Assembly: GCA_051453625.1 (NCBI GenBank) | Contig: JBOZIK010000001.1 | Coordinates: 47,525,941 to 47,550,406, forward strand | Direction: 5' to 3' | DNA: 24,466 nt | Source: Welwitschia mirabilis | Lineage: Eukaryota; Gnetophyta; Gnetopsida; Welwitschiales | In this document: positions 8,736 to 18,960 of the stretch, piece after piece | How the letters are laid out: each line of letters opens with the position of its first letter | Position numbering within the stretch: position 1 is the stretch's first letter | Notes under the pieces: model-generated | The model's input: only the letters and a program-made list of their open reading frames with translations | Told to the model about the DNA's origin: nothing | Database searches by the model: none | Program-made: the position numbers and the translations under genes

Positions 8736-9469
8736 TGATTATTGAGAGTCAAGGAGAAAATCATGAAAATGTATCATCACTAGCATATTTAGAAGCATTT
8801 TGGATGATTTTTGATACTTTAGATTTTGAGGAGGAATTAATGTTCTACAAAGCTGATTTGGCTTGATGAAAGAGCTTCAAAAGACTATCATTTCCTTTAT
8901 TGTTCAGACAACTGTATGGATGACACCAATTGTATTCTGATAAGGATGCTGACTATACCGAATATAGAAGCTAATGTGAAACCTATGTTAACATGTCATC
9001 ATCCTCTCCATCATCTGAAAAAAATCTAAGATTATCACCATTTTTAGTTAATGCACCAAACTTTAGCTAACTTGTGAAATATATCATGTGTCTCCTATGC
9101 ATTGTTAGGGTTTTTGTTGTGTCTGTTAGATTTACTATTTTTAAAGTATGTTGTTGTAATAAATATTGCCTTTACCTCACTTTGAATTTATCTTTTTTAA
9201 AACCTAAAAATCTTATAATAGTAGATTAAATAACAAGAGGTCCATCTATTAATTGCAAAGAGGAGTTTTCCTTGGTATTGGTCTGTGTCTTCTTTATTGA
9301 GGTATTGCTATTTATAATAAGATGTTGGTTATGATTTCATGATAGCTTTATAGTTAATATCTATTATTAAGGGCAACGTTTATCAAGGTTCAAATCATTA
9401 ATTTAGGATTTACATTACATTCCATTTTATATTTCATAGATTAATCATTTTACTTTTCTACTATTTTTA
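8736..9469 (+). mobile_element. Possible LTR/leader of the Tat-like gypsy element
   Basis: This non-coding stretch lies directly upstream of the gypsy gag in the same orientation. From 8740 to 9190 it has the texture of an LTR end: it finishes with TTGTTGTAATAAATATTGCC (about 9152-9172), which includes an AATAAA poly(A) signal, and CCTTTACCTCAC. A candidate acceptor-like pyrimidine tract, TTTTCTACTATTTTTAG, occurs just before the gag frame (ends 9470). No primer-binding site was found, and the second LTR was not located. The assignment is by position and feel. Confidence 0.3.
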
Positions 9470-10046
9470 GGACAAGCTTATTACCTGCCTCGTCAACAAC
9501 TGTAGAGTTTTCAATAAGCATAACAACCTTAACAACAATAACTCTAACTACCTCAACAACAAATTCAAACACAACAACAAACATACCCAACTTAAAACCA
9601 AGACTAAGATTAGTCTCAAAACCAAAACCTAATTCAGAGACCTAGAAGAAACTTCACTAGCTTAGAAATACCTTTGATGAAGGTTCTTTCCATCTTACTA
9701 CAAAAGAGGGTAATCCAGCTATCTTCAATCAGGGAGAAAGATCTAAATGCATCAAAACCCAAGAGCTATGATAGGTCAAAGTACTGTGAATACCATAGGA
9801 TCAAGGGATATCACATAAAAAACTATTTTAATTTAAAAGACATTGTCTAAGACATCATTGAAAACAAAAGTAACATTAAATTTGATATAATTCTTGTAGC
9901 TGCAAATGAACAACTCGAGATCTACAAGAACCCTTTTCCCACTCAAGCTTCTACATTATAGACATCAAAAAATGTGATGGTTCAAGATAATAATGTTCCT
10001 TATGCAATTTGGGTAATCCAGAATCAACCATCGAAACCATTAGAGT
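9470..10046 (+). pseudogene. Tat/Ogre-like Ty3/gypsy gag, C-terminal part (broken)
   Basis: Gag forms the capsid in which gypsy RNA is reverse transcribed. One frame runs from 9470 to TGA at about 10046 with about eleven stops. The first third is Gln/Asn-rich (LPQQQIQTQQQTYPT), and most of its stops are TAA or TAG beside or among CAA codons, as expected if CAA/CAG became stops. Next comes FTSLEIPLMKVLSILLQKR, then the cysteine/histidine segment SKYCEYHRIKGYHIKNYF (about 9775-9830), where the last expected Cys is Tyr. That C-x2-H-x3-GxH arrangement is typical of plant Tat/Ogre gag rather than the CCHC knuckle of copia. The N-terminal gag is absent or unrecognisable. A protease follows in the same orientation. 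Confidence 0.75.
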
Positions 10047-10088
10047 GAATCATCCCAGGAAAAAAACAAAAACTATAATGATTAGTCT

Positions 10089-10098
10089 NNNNNNNNNN
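10089..10098. other. Assembly gap (10 N)
   Basis: A ten-base run of N between the gag and protease pieces of the gypsy remnant. Confidence 0.95.
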
Positions 10099-10243
10099 GA
10101 AGACGCTTGAAGTTGATCCACTTCGCAACCAAACATTTAATCATAATCACATGTCTCTAAAGTAGGAAAAACATATAATTATCTCTCTTCATTAATCAAA
10201 ATCTTAGAACCTCATAGACAAGCCTTTAAAAGATTATGTAAGG

Positions 10244-10740
10244 ATGCTTAACATCGAAAACACCTCTAAAACAAGAACCTACTTCAAATCAATAGATGTT
10301 CAGAAAAATGATGAGGATCATGAACTGATCCAATTTCAACTTGAACGAATCTCATCCACTTCTAGAAAAACCATAATCATAGAATCACCCTACATTTCGG
10401 TAAACATTGGACCTACTAAAGTACTTAGGGCCTTTATCGATTATGGGGCTAAATTAAATGTCATTAGGTCATTTTGTCTAAATAAACTTAATCTACAACA
10501 TCTAATAGATTGAAAGAAGAGTGTAACAATCAGAAGTTTCAACGATCACAAAGATAAATCTAAGGGAATAGTCACTTTACTAGCAGAGGTGGCTCAAAAG
10601 GTCAAGGACAGTGAGTTCTATGTGATTGACAATACTGTTACTTTCAATTTACTCCTAGGTCATCCTTAAATCATGGATATAGGGGCAATTATATTGTTAC
10701 CCCATCAAAAGCTAAAATTTAGTAGATTAAAGATCTCAAT
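10244..10740 (+). pseudogene. Tat/Ogre-like gypsy aspartic protease remnant
   Basis: An open stretch of 89 codons (ATG 10244 to TGA 10511-10513) continues in the same frame to about 10740 with one more stop. Retroviral-type aspartic protease features are visible. The active-site loop reads FIDYGAKLNVI, with its Asp codon at 10439-10441 where family members have D-[NST]-G-[SA]. Further on, FYVIDNTVTFNLLLGHP is followed by a stop where the LLGRPW-type Trp would be, then GAIILLPHQKLKF. This order is characteristic of plant Tat-lineage proteases, which sit between gag and RT. Downstream RT, RNase H and integrase are not recognisable, so the element is internally deleted or decayed. ATG 10244 is just the first Met, not a demonstrated start. 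Confidence 0.75.
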
Positions 10741-11914
10741 GCCACTAGAAAGAAATCATACAGTGGCAAGTGTCAAGACATGATCTCAAGCATCTTCCCT
10801 ATCATCATCTCAAATCCTAGAAAAGTGAATCATTCCATTTTTGCACTTCAAACACGATTTTGTAGACCCTCATATATTTAAGATCTCACAAATTTCTGAT
10901 GCACAACTCTTAGATTCTAGCTGGGTTCTGTTTATTCTCGATGATTTTCCTATAAGCCCATAATTATTTTTTTGCATTCTAAAGTTCTAGCTTCTTGCTC
11001 TCGTCATTTTTAGTCATAGTAGTTTATTGCATCCACCTGCATTTCATTATATAAAGTTCTTCCATACTACCTTCTTATGTAAAAAACCCATTTCTCTACT
11101 TGACAATGGCATGTTTTACCTACTCATTCCTTCTCCTTTAATAATCATACATGTGATTCTTAATTTCCACTTTGCGCTCAATCCTTCTTGAACTTGTCAA
11201 TGATACTTGTTCTTGAATTGATTCATCTTATTTTATCGAATTCTATCTAGGTACATTTTTATAACAAGTTGACTATCAAGTGGCTAAAGTCTTATTTTAT
11301 AGAGAAATGCATTTTGAATGACTTTGTTGAGATTTTTAATTCACATGCTAAGAAAGAACTTAGTGTTAGTGGATAATAGCTGAGATTGCATTAATGATCA
11401 TTATAATACTCTTGGCATGATAGAAGCAATTGAGTAGGAAGACTCTCTTAATCGAGAGTTAAGTCTTTCCTTCATCTTTACCTAAATGACTCCTTAGTAG
11501 AGTTTCTTAGTTAAAGTCATTTCTTTGTTTAATTGTTGATTTTATTTAGTCCTATGTTAAACCATATTTGAGTTTTTATGAAAGTAGTTTTTCTACTTTA
11601 GGACATTTATAGTGGTAAGATTAGATTTCATCTAATCTTAAGACCTTCATACGTCTATGACGTTCAATGCCTTATGTTCTTCTATCCTAGTATTAATTTG
11701 TATTAAATTTGATACTTGTTTTCAATAATGAATCTTACAATTTACCATCTCAATGATTAATCAATGTTATAAAAAAGAAAAAAAGAGAGAGGAATTCAAG
11801 TCAATTGACAAAATATCAATATCATGCATCAAAAAAAAAGAAAAGAAAAAAAAGAAAAAAAATCATGATGTCCTACTACAAGTGCATCGAGGCAAATATT
11901 CCTAAGAGAGGCCT
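10741..11914. other. AT-rich region without recognised genes
   Basis: No coding homology was seen on either strand. It may be the 3' part of the gypsy element or older debris. A purine-only tract of A and G lies at about 11829-11862. Confidence 0.5.
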
Positions 11915-12000
11915 NNNNNNNNNNNNNNNNNNNNNNNNNNNNNNNNNNNNNNNNNNNNNNNNNNNNNNNNNNNNNNNNNNNNNNNNNNNNNNNNNNNNNN
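11915..12000. other. Assembly gap (86 N)
   Basis: A run of 86 N. Reading frames crossing it are meaningless. Confidence 0.95.
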
Positions 12001-12828
12001 TTGGAAGTGGTTGCACTCCCCTCATCATGATAGATGGTGATTTCTAAAAATTCCATTGACTTGATTTTCCATGACTCTAAAGCTATATCTTTAAGAGCAT
12101 TCAGAACATATTGATCCTTGAATAGTAAGTTATCAAGGTTTCATTTGCTGTCATAGCTGATGATTGGATGGAGTAATAGTCTTGACATCATATTGATACT
12201 TCACAGAATGACTATAGACATCGTCATAATCAGTGTCCTGATTACATGATACTTTGTGTTGTTTAGCATTGAACCATCGTTAATGACATCGAATAATTCC
12301 ATGATTCATACCAATAGACAAGGCTAAGTTGACATTTAGAGATGTTATAATCAATGTTCTTCATGTCTTTGATTGTCCATTTCCACTTAGTCCTTCCCTA
12401 GTATTCACAATTGATTATCTCAAAGTCATCTCTCGCATTTACTCTTGATTTATTTAAGGCTAAATTTACTTCTTAGTTAATTTGTCTTTTGCTAGTACCC
12501 AATCCCATTTTAACCATATAATCATTTTAACTCATTTCTATTTTATTTAATCGAATCCCTTTTCTCATCAGTCTTGTATCCATTCATTTTATCATCCAAT
12601 TTATCATTCTCTATCCTTTATAGAATCATCTTAATCACCTTCATTTCAGTTAATTGAACAGATCCCTCTATCTACCTACCCCATTATCCATTTCACGATC
12701 TTTCACCATTATCCATGTCATATGCCTTTGAGTTGCCCCTTCCTTCAATCTCTGTTTAACCATTTATATCAAAATGTTTTTGGCATAAGATTTACTTCTT
12801 CATCCTATGTCAAAAAGGGGACAAACTG
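12001..12828. other. Non-coding region, pyrimidine-rich towards 12480-12800
   Basis: No gene was recognised. The right part is strongly T/C-rich on the + strand and ends at TCAAAAAGGGGACAAACTGTATA, where AAAAAGGGGA (12811-12820) looks like a polypurine tract followed shortly by TG (12827). This might be the 3' end of the gypsy element, but no LTR could be matched after it. Confidence 0.35.
12811..12820 (+). promoter_or_regulatory. Polypurine-tract-like AAAAAGGGGA
   Basis: The purine run is followed seven bases later by TGTATATAAATA, the arrangement expected at a 3' LTR start. Fewer than 340 bp remain before the oxygenase-like exon, so a full LTR does not fit unless it is truncated. Confidence 0.3.
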
Positions 12829-12831
12829 TAT

Positions 12832-12861
12832 ATAAATATTTATTTATTTATTTTTATTATT
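12832..12861. repeat. TTTA-type simple repeat
   Basis: Short run of ATTT/TTTA units (AATATTTATTTATTTATTTTTATTATT). Confidence 0.7.
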
Positions 12862-13158
12862 ACTATGATATATATTTGGAATGCCTCATTATAGCTTACA
12901 ATCTTGAATTCAAAATGTTTTCAACAAATTTCAAAAGTCTTGATGTTGGAAAACGGTATCAGCTTCAAAACTTTAATCTGACATCCAAATAAACATATAC
13001 TATTCCAAACCCTCAAATTTCCTCTGACATAAATTATCATAGTAAACAAGATGTTTCTTTGAAATGGAACGTTTGTTACAAATTCTACTATATGAGCATA
13101 CCACTGACTACAATTATAAAATTTAACATAAAACTTTAGTCTTCAACATTTGACAAAT

Positions 13159-13168
13159 TATCACCTGA
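13159..13168 (-). other. Candidate 5' splice site of the oxygenase-like exon
   Basis: On the minus strand the sequence is TCAG|GTGATA with GT at 13164-13163. It falls exactly after codon 204 counted from 13776. Beyond it, homology stops and the frame ends after 13 more unconvincing residues. The AT-rich sequence beyond is what a plant intron looks like. Confidence 0.55.
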
Positions 13169-13827
13169 ATACCAGGATTATCACAAACAATGAGAGTTAG
13201 TAGTCCTTTTTTCATCTTAGGAGTATTGTTTGATTTGCTGCCACCTAGTAGACTCTTAACCTCTTGTGTGCAAGGTGGGAGATATGTTGCCATAAGAATT
13301 AAAGAAGATACCACACTTGAAGGTAGAGGCACGTCATCAAGCAATCTATTAAAAACATCGCTACGAAGCCGAAGGTGTCTAGCGATGGCGGATAGGGTTG
13401 CACAAGAGACCTTACTAAGGCAGCGAAATACATCTAGCATACACAGAGGCAAGGAATCGTCCTCTTCCCACATCCTTCTAGCACGGTGTACATAGACACC
13501 ATGGTTAGGCGAAGAGTCGAAGCTTCCGGAAGTCAGAGCCATGGACTTGGAAGGCCAACCGGCAGAACTGGAGGCCGCACCGGCACCGAGGCTTACGGCG
13601 TTGGATGCTACACTTAGAGACTTGAAGTAAAGCTTGGCAAAATCTAGCGTGTAGCAAATAACGACCGCATCTCTGGAGCTAAGCTCAATCACGGCAGCGT
13701 TATACCTCGTAAGCGAACCAGAGAGTGCTTCAACGGCCTTTGTGTATAGGGGAAAGGGAGCTTCGTCATCCGGCAAGATGTCCGCAAGCTTGATCTTCGC
13801 CGGCGATCGAGCTCTGCCTTCACCTAT
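13165..13827 (-). CDS. 2-oxoglutarate/Fe(II) oxygenase-like protein, first-exon fragment
   Basis: The minus-strand frame is clean from about 13827 to the splice donor after 13165. It has no stop, and its base composition is clearly GC-richer than its neighbours. It reads KIKLADILPDDEAP near the N-terminus, then YNAAVIELSSRDAVV, ARHLRLRSDVFNRLLDDVPL, and ends GLLTLIVCDNPGIQ. The last string matches the GLLTLL...GLQV strand of plant isopenicillin-N-synthase/2OG oxygenase folds, and the whole resembles a plant family of uncharacterised oxygenase-like proteins. The H-x-D that usually sits just before GLLTL is not visible (PKMKK instead), so activity is doubtful. The exon ends in phase 0 at Gln; the following exon is not found in the window. 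No in-frame ATG exists: the nearest plausible start position is ATA (13827-13825), and the first alternative is TTG at 13776. Either the start has mutated, an upstream exon exists, or this is a pseudogene. Confidence 0.5.
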
Positions 13828-13929
13828 GATTTCTCTCTCATCTTTTGCTTCAAATAACCAATCAAAGAATAAGGAATATGCAAAATAGGAGAATTCCGAG
13901 AATCTTCCATCTTTTCTATTCGCAAATCA

Positions 13930-14720
13930 CGGACAGAAATACATGGTAGTTGTTTGTTTCATCAAGCACCATAGAAGAATCATGACGAAGAGAACATACA
14001 TCATCCACGGAGGACATTACGGTGAGGGGCATCTAATTTCATCCTCTAGAACGGAGATAATCAAGGAAAACAAGAAAAGCATTAAGAAAGGACCAGCAGA
14101 AAATACAAATAAAAAAGAGGAAAAGGGGAAAGCAAAGAGGCGAAACAAACATCCGAAGGACGCACATCAGAGATGAGGAGCAACGGACAAGGCCCAGCAC
14201 ATTAGAAAAATAGGGAAATCAGCCAGAAAAAAGGCAGCGATTCAACAAAAGGCAGGCACCAGATGGCACAGCAAAATCACAACGCCAAAAACACCATCAA
14301 ACGGAAGAAGAAAGAATGGGAATACGACCAGACAAAGAAAGGGAGCGAATGGCGGATACCAGAGAGCACAGGGAAAAGATAGAAGAGCAGAATCACAGAG
14401 GACACAGGCGACAACGATCGAGAGGAGGTAGACACATCGACACATCAGAGTAGAAGGGAAGGGCAATAGAAGCAAAGAACACCAAAGCAGCAGCTTCGAA
14501 TAACCGGCTAGCAAACACCACAGTGAATCAAAGAATGACACTGCAAAGCACGCGTCCAACATAGCAGCAAAAGAGCAAAACATGGTATCAAGGAGGGGAC
14601 TTTCAGAAGAAACATAGCGATGCAAGAGGAAACGCAACGACGTAGTAGGAGCATTTGAGCAAACAAAAGAGGATACACAGTGAAAACAAGAAAAATCAAA
14701 GGGTGCAGATAGAAGAGACG
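13930..14720. other. Purine-rich island upstream of the oxygenase-like exon
   Basis: The + strand is A/G/C-rich and very T-poor; equivalently the minus strand is pyrimidine-rich with more C and G than the surroundings. Open frames of 131 and 63 residues on the minus strand are low-complexity Leu/Phe/Cys strings made by the T/C bias and are not convincing genes. The island could be promoter and 5' leader of the minus-strand gene, or the pyrimidine-rich 5' UTR of a LINE. The edges are approximate. Confidence 0.4.
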
Positions 14721-15464
14721 ACCTTCAAAAGATACTAGCTATAAGAATTGTAGATTTCTATGATAGCATTCTCCAGGTTTCCCATTCTTCTCTTTTATAT
14801 ACTTCATTAATTTCCATGATTTTTGATACAATACATATCATTATTTCATTCGTTAAATCCTCCTATAAAGTGTTTCGAATACGGAGTTATTAATACCCGA
14901 TAATTCTTTTTCAGAGTAAAATGAGAGATTTGTTGTGATTCATTGTTGCAAACACCTTCTTTAACATACTAAAAGATCCATTTTCTTCTGCAGACATAAA
15001 TTTTTTTTTCAAAAAAAGAAAAGGGTTTTCTTTAGGCTTATTTGGTTTCAAATTAAATTCCCAAAAACTTTCCTGATTAGAAATTTGGTCTAAGTCATTT
15101 CTCAAATTTGCTTTGTTATTACTATTGTTAAATACATAGTTTTAACTAAAAAAAAGAAAAAAAGAAATTTTGATTATTTACTCTATGAAATTGAAATTTA
15201 GTTCTGCATTTGTAATTTCTTATGTAGTTACATTTATTTAAATCATTTACCTTTACATTGATAAAAAGATAACAACCTGAAATAACTTTTAGTTCGAATT
15301 GTTGTTATTAATTAAGGTATACCTTTACCATCTATAGGTGAATATAAAGTATCATCCGTGGATAAAATGATAAAGACATTTTAGCATATTTTAGAAATAT
15401 TTTATCAATACCTTTAAAAAAAAGAGGAGGGAGGGGGGGAGGGGGTGTGGAAGTTAGATTCATT
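14721..15464. other. AT-rich region without recognised genes
   Basis: No coding homology. It contains A-rich runs near 15000 and 15149-15165 and the G-rich tract listed separately. Confidence 0.5.
15429..15445 (+). other. G-quadruplex motif
   Basis: GGGAGGGGGGGAGGGGG contains four G3 tracts (15429-15431, 15433-15435, 15437-15439, 15441-15443) with one-base loops. That is the pattern of a very stable parallel quadruplex. It follows a purine-only run from about 15415. Confidence 0.75.
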
Positions 15465-16266
15465 TGTTTTCCTAGATAGAATCCGAAAATCATTTCACAA
15501 TTTAATACCACGATCACCTAAAATCATGAATTCGATGTGTAAAAAAGTTAATCATTGTGAAAAATAGTTGTAACAATTAGTTTTTTCATTTAATGAACTA
15601 ATGGGATCTCTTCAAGCTCACCAGTTAAGAATTAATAGATCGCTTGAAAAGAATGAAGAAAAGGCATTTCAAGTAAAGAAGACAATCACCAAAACTGGAA
15701 AAGATAAATGTCCAGCAAGTAGAGGTCGTGGAAGAGCAGGATTTAATGGTCATGGTTGTGGTAACAGGAGAGGCAAAGGTAGATATGAAGGACAAAGACA
15801 GTCCAATGAGCAACGAAACACTAACTCTGGTATTCAATGTTATCATTACAAGAGATATGAATACATAAAGACTGATTATTGGTACAAAGATCAAAAAGCA
15901 AATTTTAAAGTAGAAAATAAAGAAGAAGGTAGGTTTTTTATGGCTCATTTTAATACTAACCATAAATTAGATGACTTATGGTTTGTAGATAGCGGACATT
16001 CAAATCACATGGCAAGCATGAAATCCATATTTTAGGAGCTTGATGAAATGCAAAAGATGATAGTGCAGCTTGAAAATGAAAAAGAAATACAAGTTGAAGG
16101 GAAAGGTACAATGGAAATTAAAGCTAACGATGGTAAACTCAAGTTTTTACATAATGTTCAATTTGTACCCGATTTAGGATACAATTTATTAAGTGTTGGA
16201 CAACTAATGGCTGGTGGATATTCTATATTATTTGGTGATGATGCTTGTATTATCCAAGACAAGTAA
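15465..16266 (+). pseudogene. Copia element E3: gag C-terminus and protease (broken)
   Basis: Gag packages the element RNA; the aspartic protease cleaves the polyprotein. The best frame runs from MGSLQAHQLRINRS at 15601 to TAA after 16266, interrupted by one TAG (16033-16035). A weaker gag-like extension with stops reaches back to about 15465. Features in order: GRGRAGFNGHGCGNRRGKGR basic patch, a ruined zinc knuckle (CYHYKRYEYIKTDYW, where the second Cys, the His and the last Cys of the CCHC are all Tyr or Ile-shifted), DLWFVDSGHSNHM with the D-S-G protease active site (about 15970-16010), then VQFVPDLGYNLLSVGQLMAG near 16160-16215. The SLQAHE-type gag and LLSVGQL motif point to a Tork-like copia lineage. 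The 5' LTR, primer-binding site and most of gag are absent. ATG 15601 is internal to gag, not the true start. Confidence 0.85.
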
Positions 16267-16289
16267 TCAGCTAAGTAATGATCAATATC

Positions 16290-17065
16290 AAGATAACCCA
16301 AAACAAAATGTTCCCATTGGATGTTTCTAATATGGGATGTTTTGTTCTTATTGCTAGTGGAAAAGATGACTCAAAGCTATGGCATTTGCAATATTGACAT
16401 ATTAATGCCAAGGGTTTGAAATTACTAAGTAATAAAGGTATGGCTCTTGGGCTTTTGAAAATTGGCTCTATTGACTTATGTAAAGGATGCATCTATGGAA
16501 AACAAACTAGAAAGTCTTTCGTATTGGAAAACTTGGAGAGCTCAAAGTATTGTGAATTAATTCATGCTGATTCAAGTGAGCCTATGCAAACTAAATCTTT
16601 TGGTAGGAGTTGTTATTTCTTCTTTTTATTGATGATTATAGTCACATGAGCTAGGTCTATTTTCTACAAAATAAGTCAGAAACTTTTGATAAGTTTAAGT
16701 ACTTCAAAGCTAAGTGGAGAAACAATGTAGATCTTTCATCAAAGTACTTCACATTGATAAAGGTGGAGAATTCCTATTTAAAGAATTTAACCTTTTCTGT
16801 GAAGAAAATGACATTCATAGGGATTTAACAACTCCTTACACTCTAGAGCAAAATGGCGTCGTAGAGCAAAAGAATCAGACTATTATAGAAATGGTAAGAA
16901 GTATGTTTTAAGCAAAGGGGCTTTCAAATCAATTTGGGTTGAAATCTATAGCAACATTTGTCTATTTGTTGAATCTCTCTCCAATAAGGGCTGTCATGAA
17001 TCAAACTCCATTTGAAGCTTAGTGTGGCAAAAAACCATCTATAAGTCACTTAAGAGTCTTTGGGT
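16290..17065 (+). pseudogene. Copia element E3: integrase (broken)
   Basis: Integrase inserts the cDNA into the genome. After a frame change relative to the protease, the pre-integrase H-H-C-C region is seen: KLWHLQY, a stop, HINAKGLKLL, then LCKGCIYGKQTRKSF (about 16375-16520). The catalytic core starts at ELIHADSSEPMQ (about 16552-16590; first Asp). After a further frame change it continues as VLHIDKGGEFLFKEFN (second Asp) and TPYTLEQNGVVEQKNQ (catalytic Glu, near 16850). After a TAA at 16909-16911 the frame continues with VYLLNLSPIRAVMNQTPFEA and SHLRVFG to about 17065. All three acidic residues are present, but two frameshifts and several stops destroy the protein. Confidence 0.85.
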
Positions 17066-18935
17066 TATTGTTTATGCTTTGGTAAATTCACAAGTTCATC
17101 AAAAACTTGATGAAAAGTCTGAAAAATGCATTTTTAATGGTTATTGTACTCAATCCAAAGCATGAAGATTATATACCCCTCTTAATGATAAGATCTTAAC
17201 AAAAAGGGATGTAGTATTTAATGAAAATGCAAGCTAGGTATGGCATAAGAGTAAAGAGAAGATGCAAGTATAAGTTCCTATGGTAAATGAAATCTCCGAA
17301 AATGAAAGTTAAGAATCATCACCAACTAGTTCCTCCACCCTTGAAGCGTTTTATTATGAAATACCACCAAGAAAGTTTAGATCTTTAACTAATATATATT
17401 CATCTTGTCAATTTGCTCTTACTCTTTCAGATCCTATAACTTATGAAGAAGCAGCTAAAAAAGAATAATGAAAGAAAGTAATGGTGGAAGAATTGATAGC
17501 AATAGAAAAAAAATGAGACGTGGGAGATGGTGGACTTATCAAAAGGAAAAACCACAATTAGTTTGAAGTGGGTATTCAAGACAAAATTTAATGCAGAAGG
17601 AAGTGTAAAAAAGCACAAAGCTCGGCTTGTGGCAAAAGGATATGCATAGCAACATGGTATTAATTTCAAAGAAACATTTTCTCCAGTAGCTCATTTTGAA
17701 AGTGTGAGTATTATTCTAGCATTGGTTGCATAATTATAATGGCTAGTTTTTCAATTTAATGTTAAATTAGCTTTCTTGAATGGAGATTTACTAGAAGAAG
17801 TTTATGTAAATTAGCTAGAAGGTTTCTTAATAAAAGAAAAAGAAACAAAGTTGTACAATTTGAGAAAGGTGTTGTATGAATTGAAGTAGGTTCCTCAGGC
17901 ATGGTATAGTAAAACTGATGGATAGCTTCAGCAAAATGAATACATGAGAAGTTAGAATAAGCCCACACTATATGTGAAGAAGTAAGGTAAAAATGATTTT
18001 ATCATTATTTATCTTTATGTTAATGATATCATATATATAAGTTCCTCTAATCCACTTGTGGGTGAATTTAAATCACGAATGAAGAATGAGTTTCAAAAGT
18101 CGAATATGAATTTATTACATTATTTCCTTAATCTTGAAGTCCAACAAGTAGAAGATGGGATTTTTATCTCGCAAATAAAATATGCCAAGGGTATTATAAA
18201 TAAATTTGGCATGTTTAATTGCAGGTCTATAGCTAACCCCATGAATATTAATGAAAAATTGCAACAGGAAGACGGAGCAAAGAAAATTGATGCTAAGAGA
18301 TTCAAAAGCTTAGTTGAAGGCTTAACTTATCTAACCCACACTTGACCAGATATTGCATTTCCTGTTGGTGTGATTTCTAGGTTTATGCAACATCCTTCAA
18401 AAGTTCATTTTGGAGTAGTGAAGCACATCTTTCATTACATCATTGAAACTATGGATTATAAGATTTGGTACACAAAAACTTCTAGTTTTAGATTATATGG
18501 GTTCATAGATATCGATTGGACAAGTTCATTGGATGATAGACAGAGTATTTCGATAAATTGTTTTAGTCTAGGACTAGGAGTAATCACTTGGAGCTTAAGG
18601 AAGCAAGTCACAACAACATTATCATCCTCAGAAGATGAGTAAGTTACAATCACTTTAGCAGCTTGTCAAGTCATTTGGTTAAGAAGAATGTTAATTGAAC
18701 TTCAACAAGAGTAACAAGAAGCAATGGAGATATTTTGTGACAATAAAGCAATAATCTCCATGATAAAAAATCCAGCATTTCATAGTAGTATGAAGCATGT
18801 TGATATTTGTTTCCATTTCCTTCATAATTTTGTTACAAAAAAAAGAGATAACTTTCAAGTACTATAGCACTCATGAGAAGCTAACTAATATATTGACAAA
18901 GTCTTTGTCAAAAAAGAAGTTCTGCTACTTTTGAA
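17066..18935 (+). pseudogene. Copia element E3: integrase tail, RT and RNase H (broken)
   Basis: This copies RNA to DNA and removes the RNA strand. The integrase tail is at 17066-17380, with a TAG at 17235-17237 shared with the E4 copy. RT runs from about 17390 to 18060; its core is broken by stops at 17647, 17731, 17737, 17812 and 17887, all one frame, each where E4 has CAA or CAG. The polymerase box reads YVNDIIY near 18017-18037, so the first catalytic Asp is Asn. The C-terminal RT and connection are open from about 18058 (LLHYFLNLEVQQVEDGIFIS). RNase H has LYGFIDIDWTSSLDDRQS (Asp), TLSSSEDE at 18616-18640, IFCDNKAIISMIKNPAFHSS near 18731-18790 and KHVDICFHFLHN. The frame ends in decayed sequence just before the polypurine tract. 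Confidence 0.9.
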
Positions 18936-18960
18936 CTTCTCTTAAAGTTAGGAACTTTGA

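Noticed and set aside
9385-9400. GGTTCAAATC, a tRNA T-loop-like sequence
   Set aside because: No acceptor stem, D-arm or anticodon arm can be placed upstream.
11805-12056. Open frames on both strands across the 86-N gap
   Set aside because: They exist only because N codons are not read as stops.
13190-13495. Plus-strand 101-residue frame antisense to the oxygenase-like exon
   Set aside because: It is a shadow of the minus-strand coding exon and has no recognisable homology.
13943-14176. Plus-strand 77-residue Lys-rich frame
   Set aside because: Low-complexity product of the purine-rich strand; no domain and no gene context.
14242-14699. Minus-strand open frames of 131 and 63 residues
   Set aside because: They are Leu/Phe/Cys-rich low-complexity translations of a pyrimidine-rich strand, overlap in two frames, and show no domain.
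15625-15963. Minus-strand 112-residue frame over the E3 gag
   Set aside because: Antisense shadow of the gag-protease frame.
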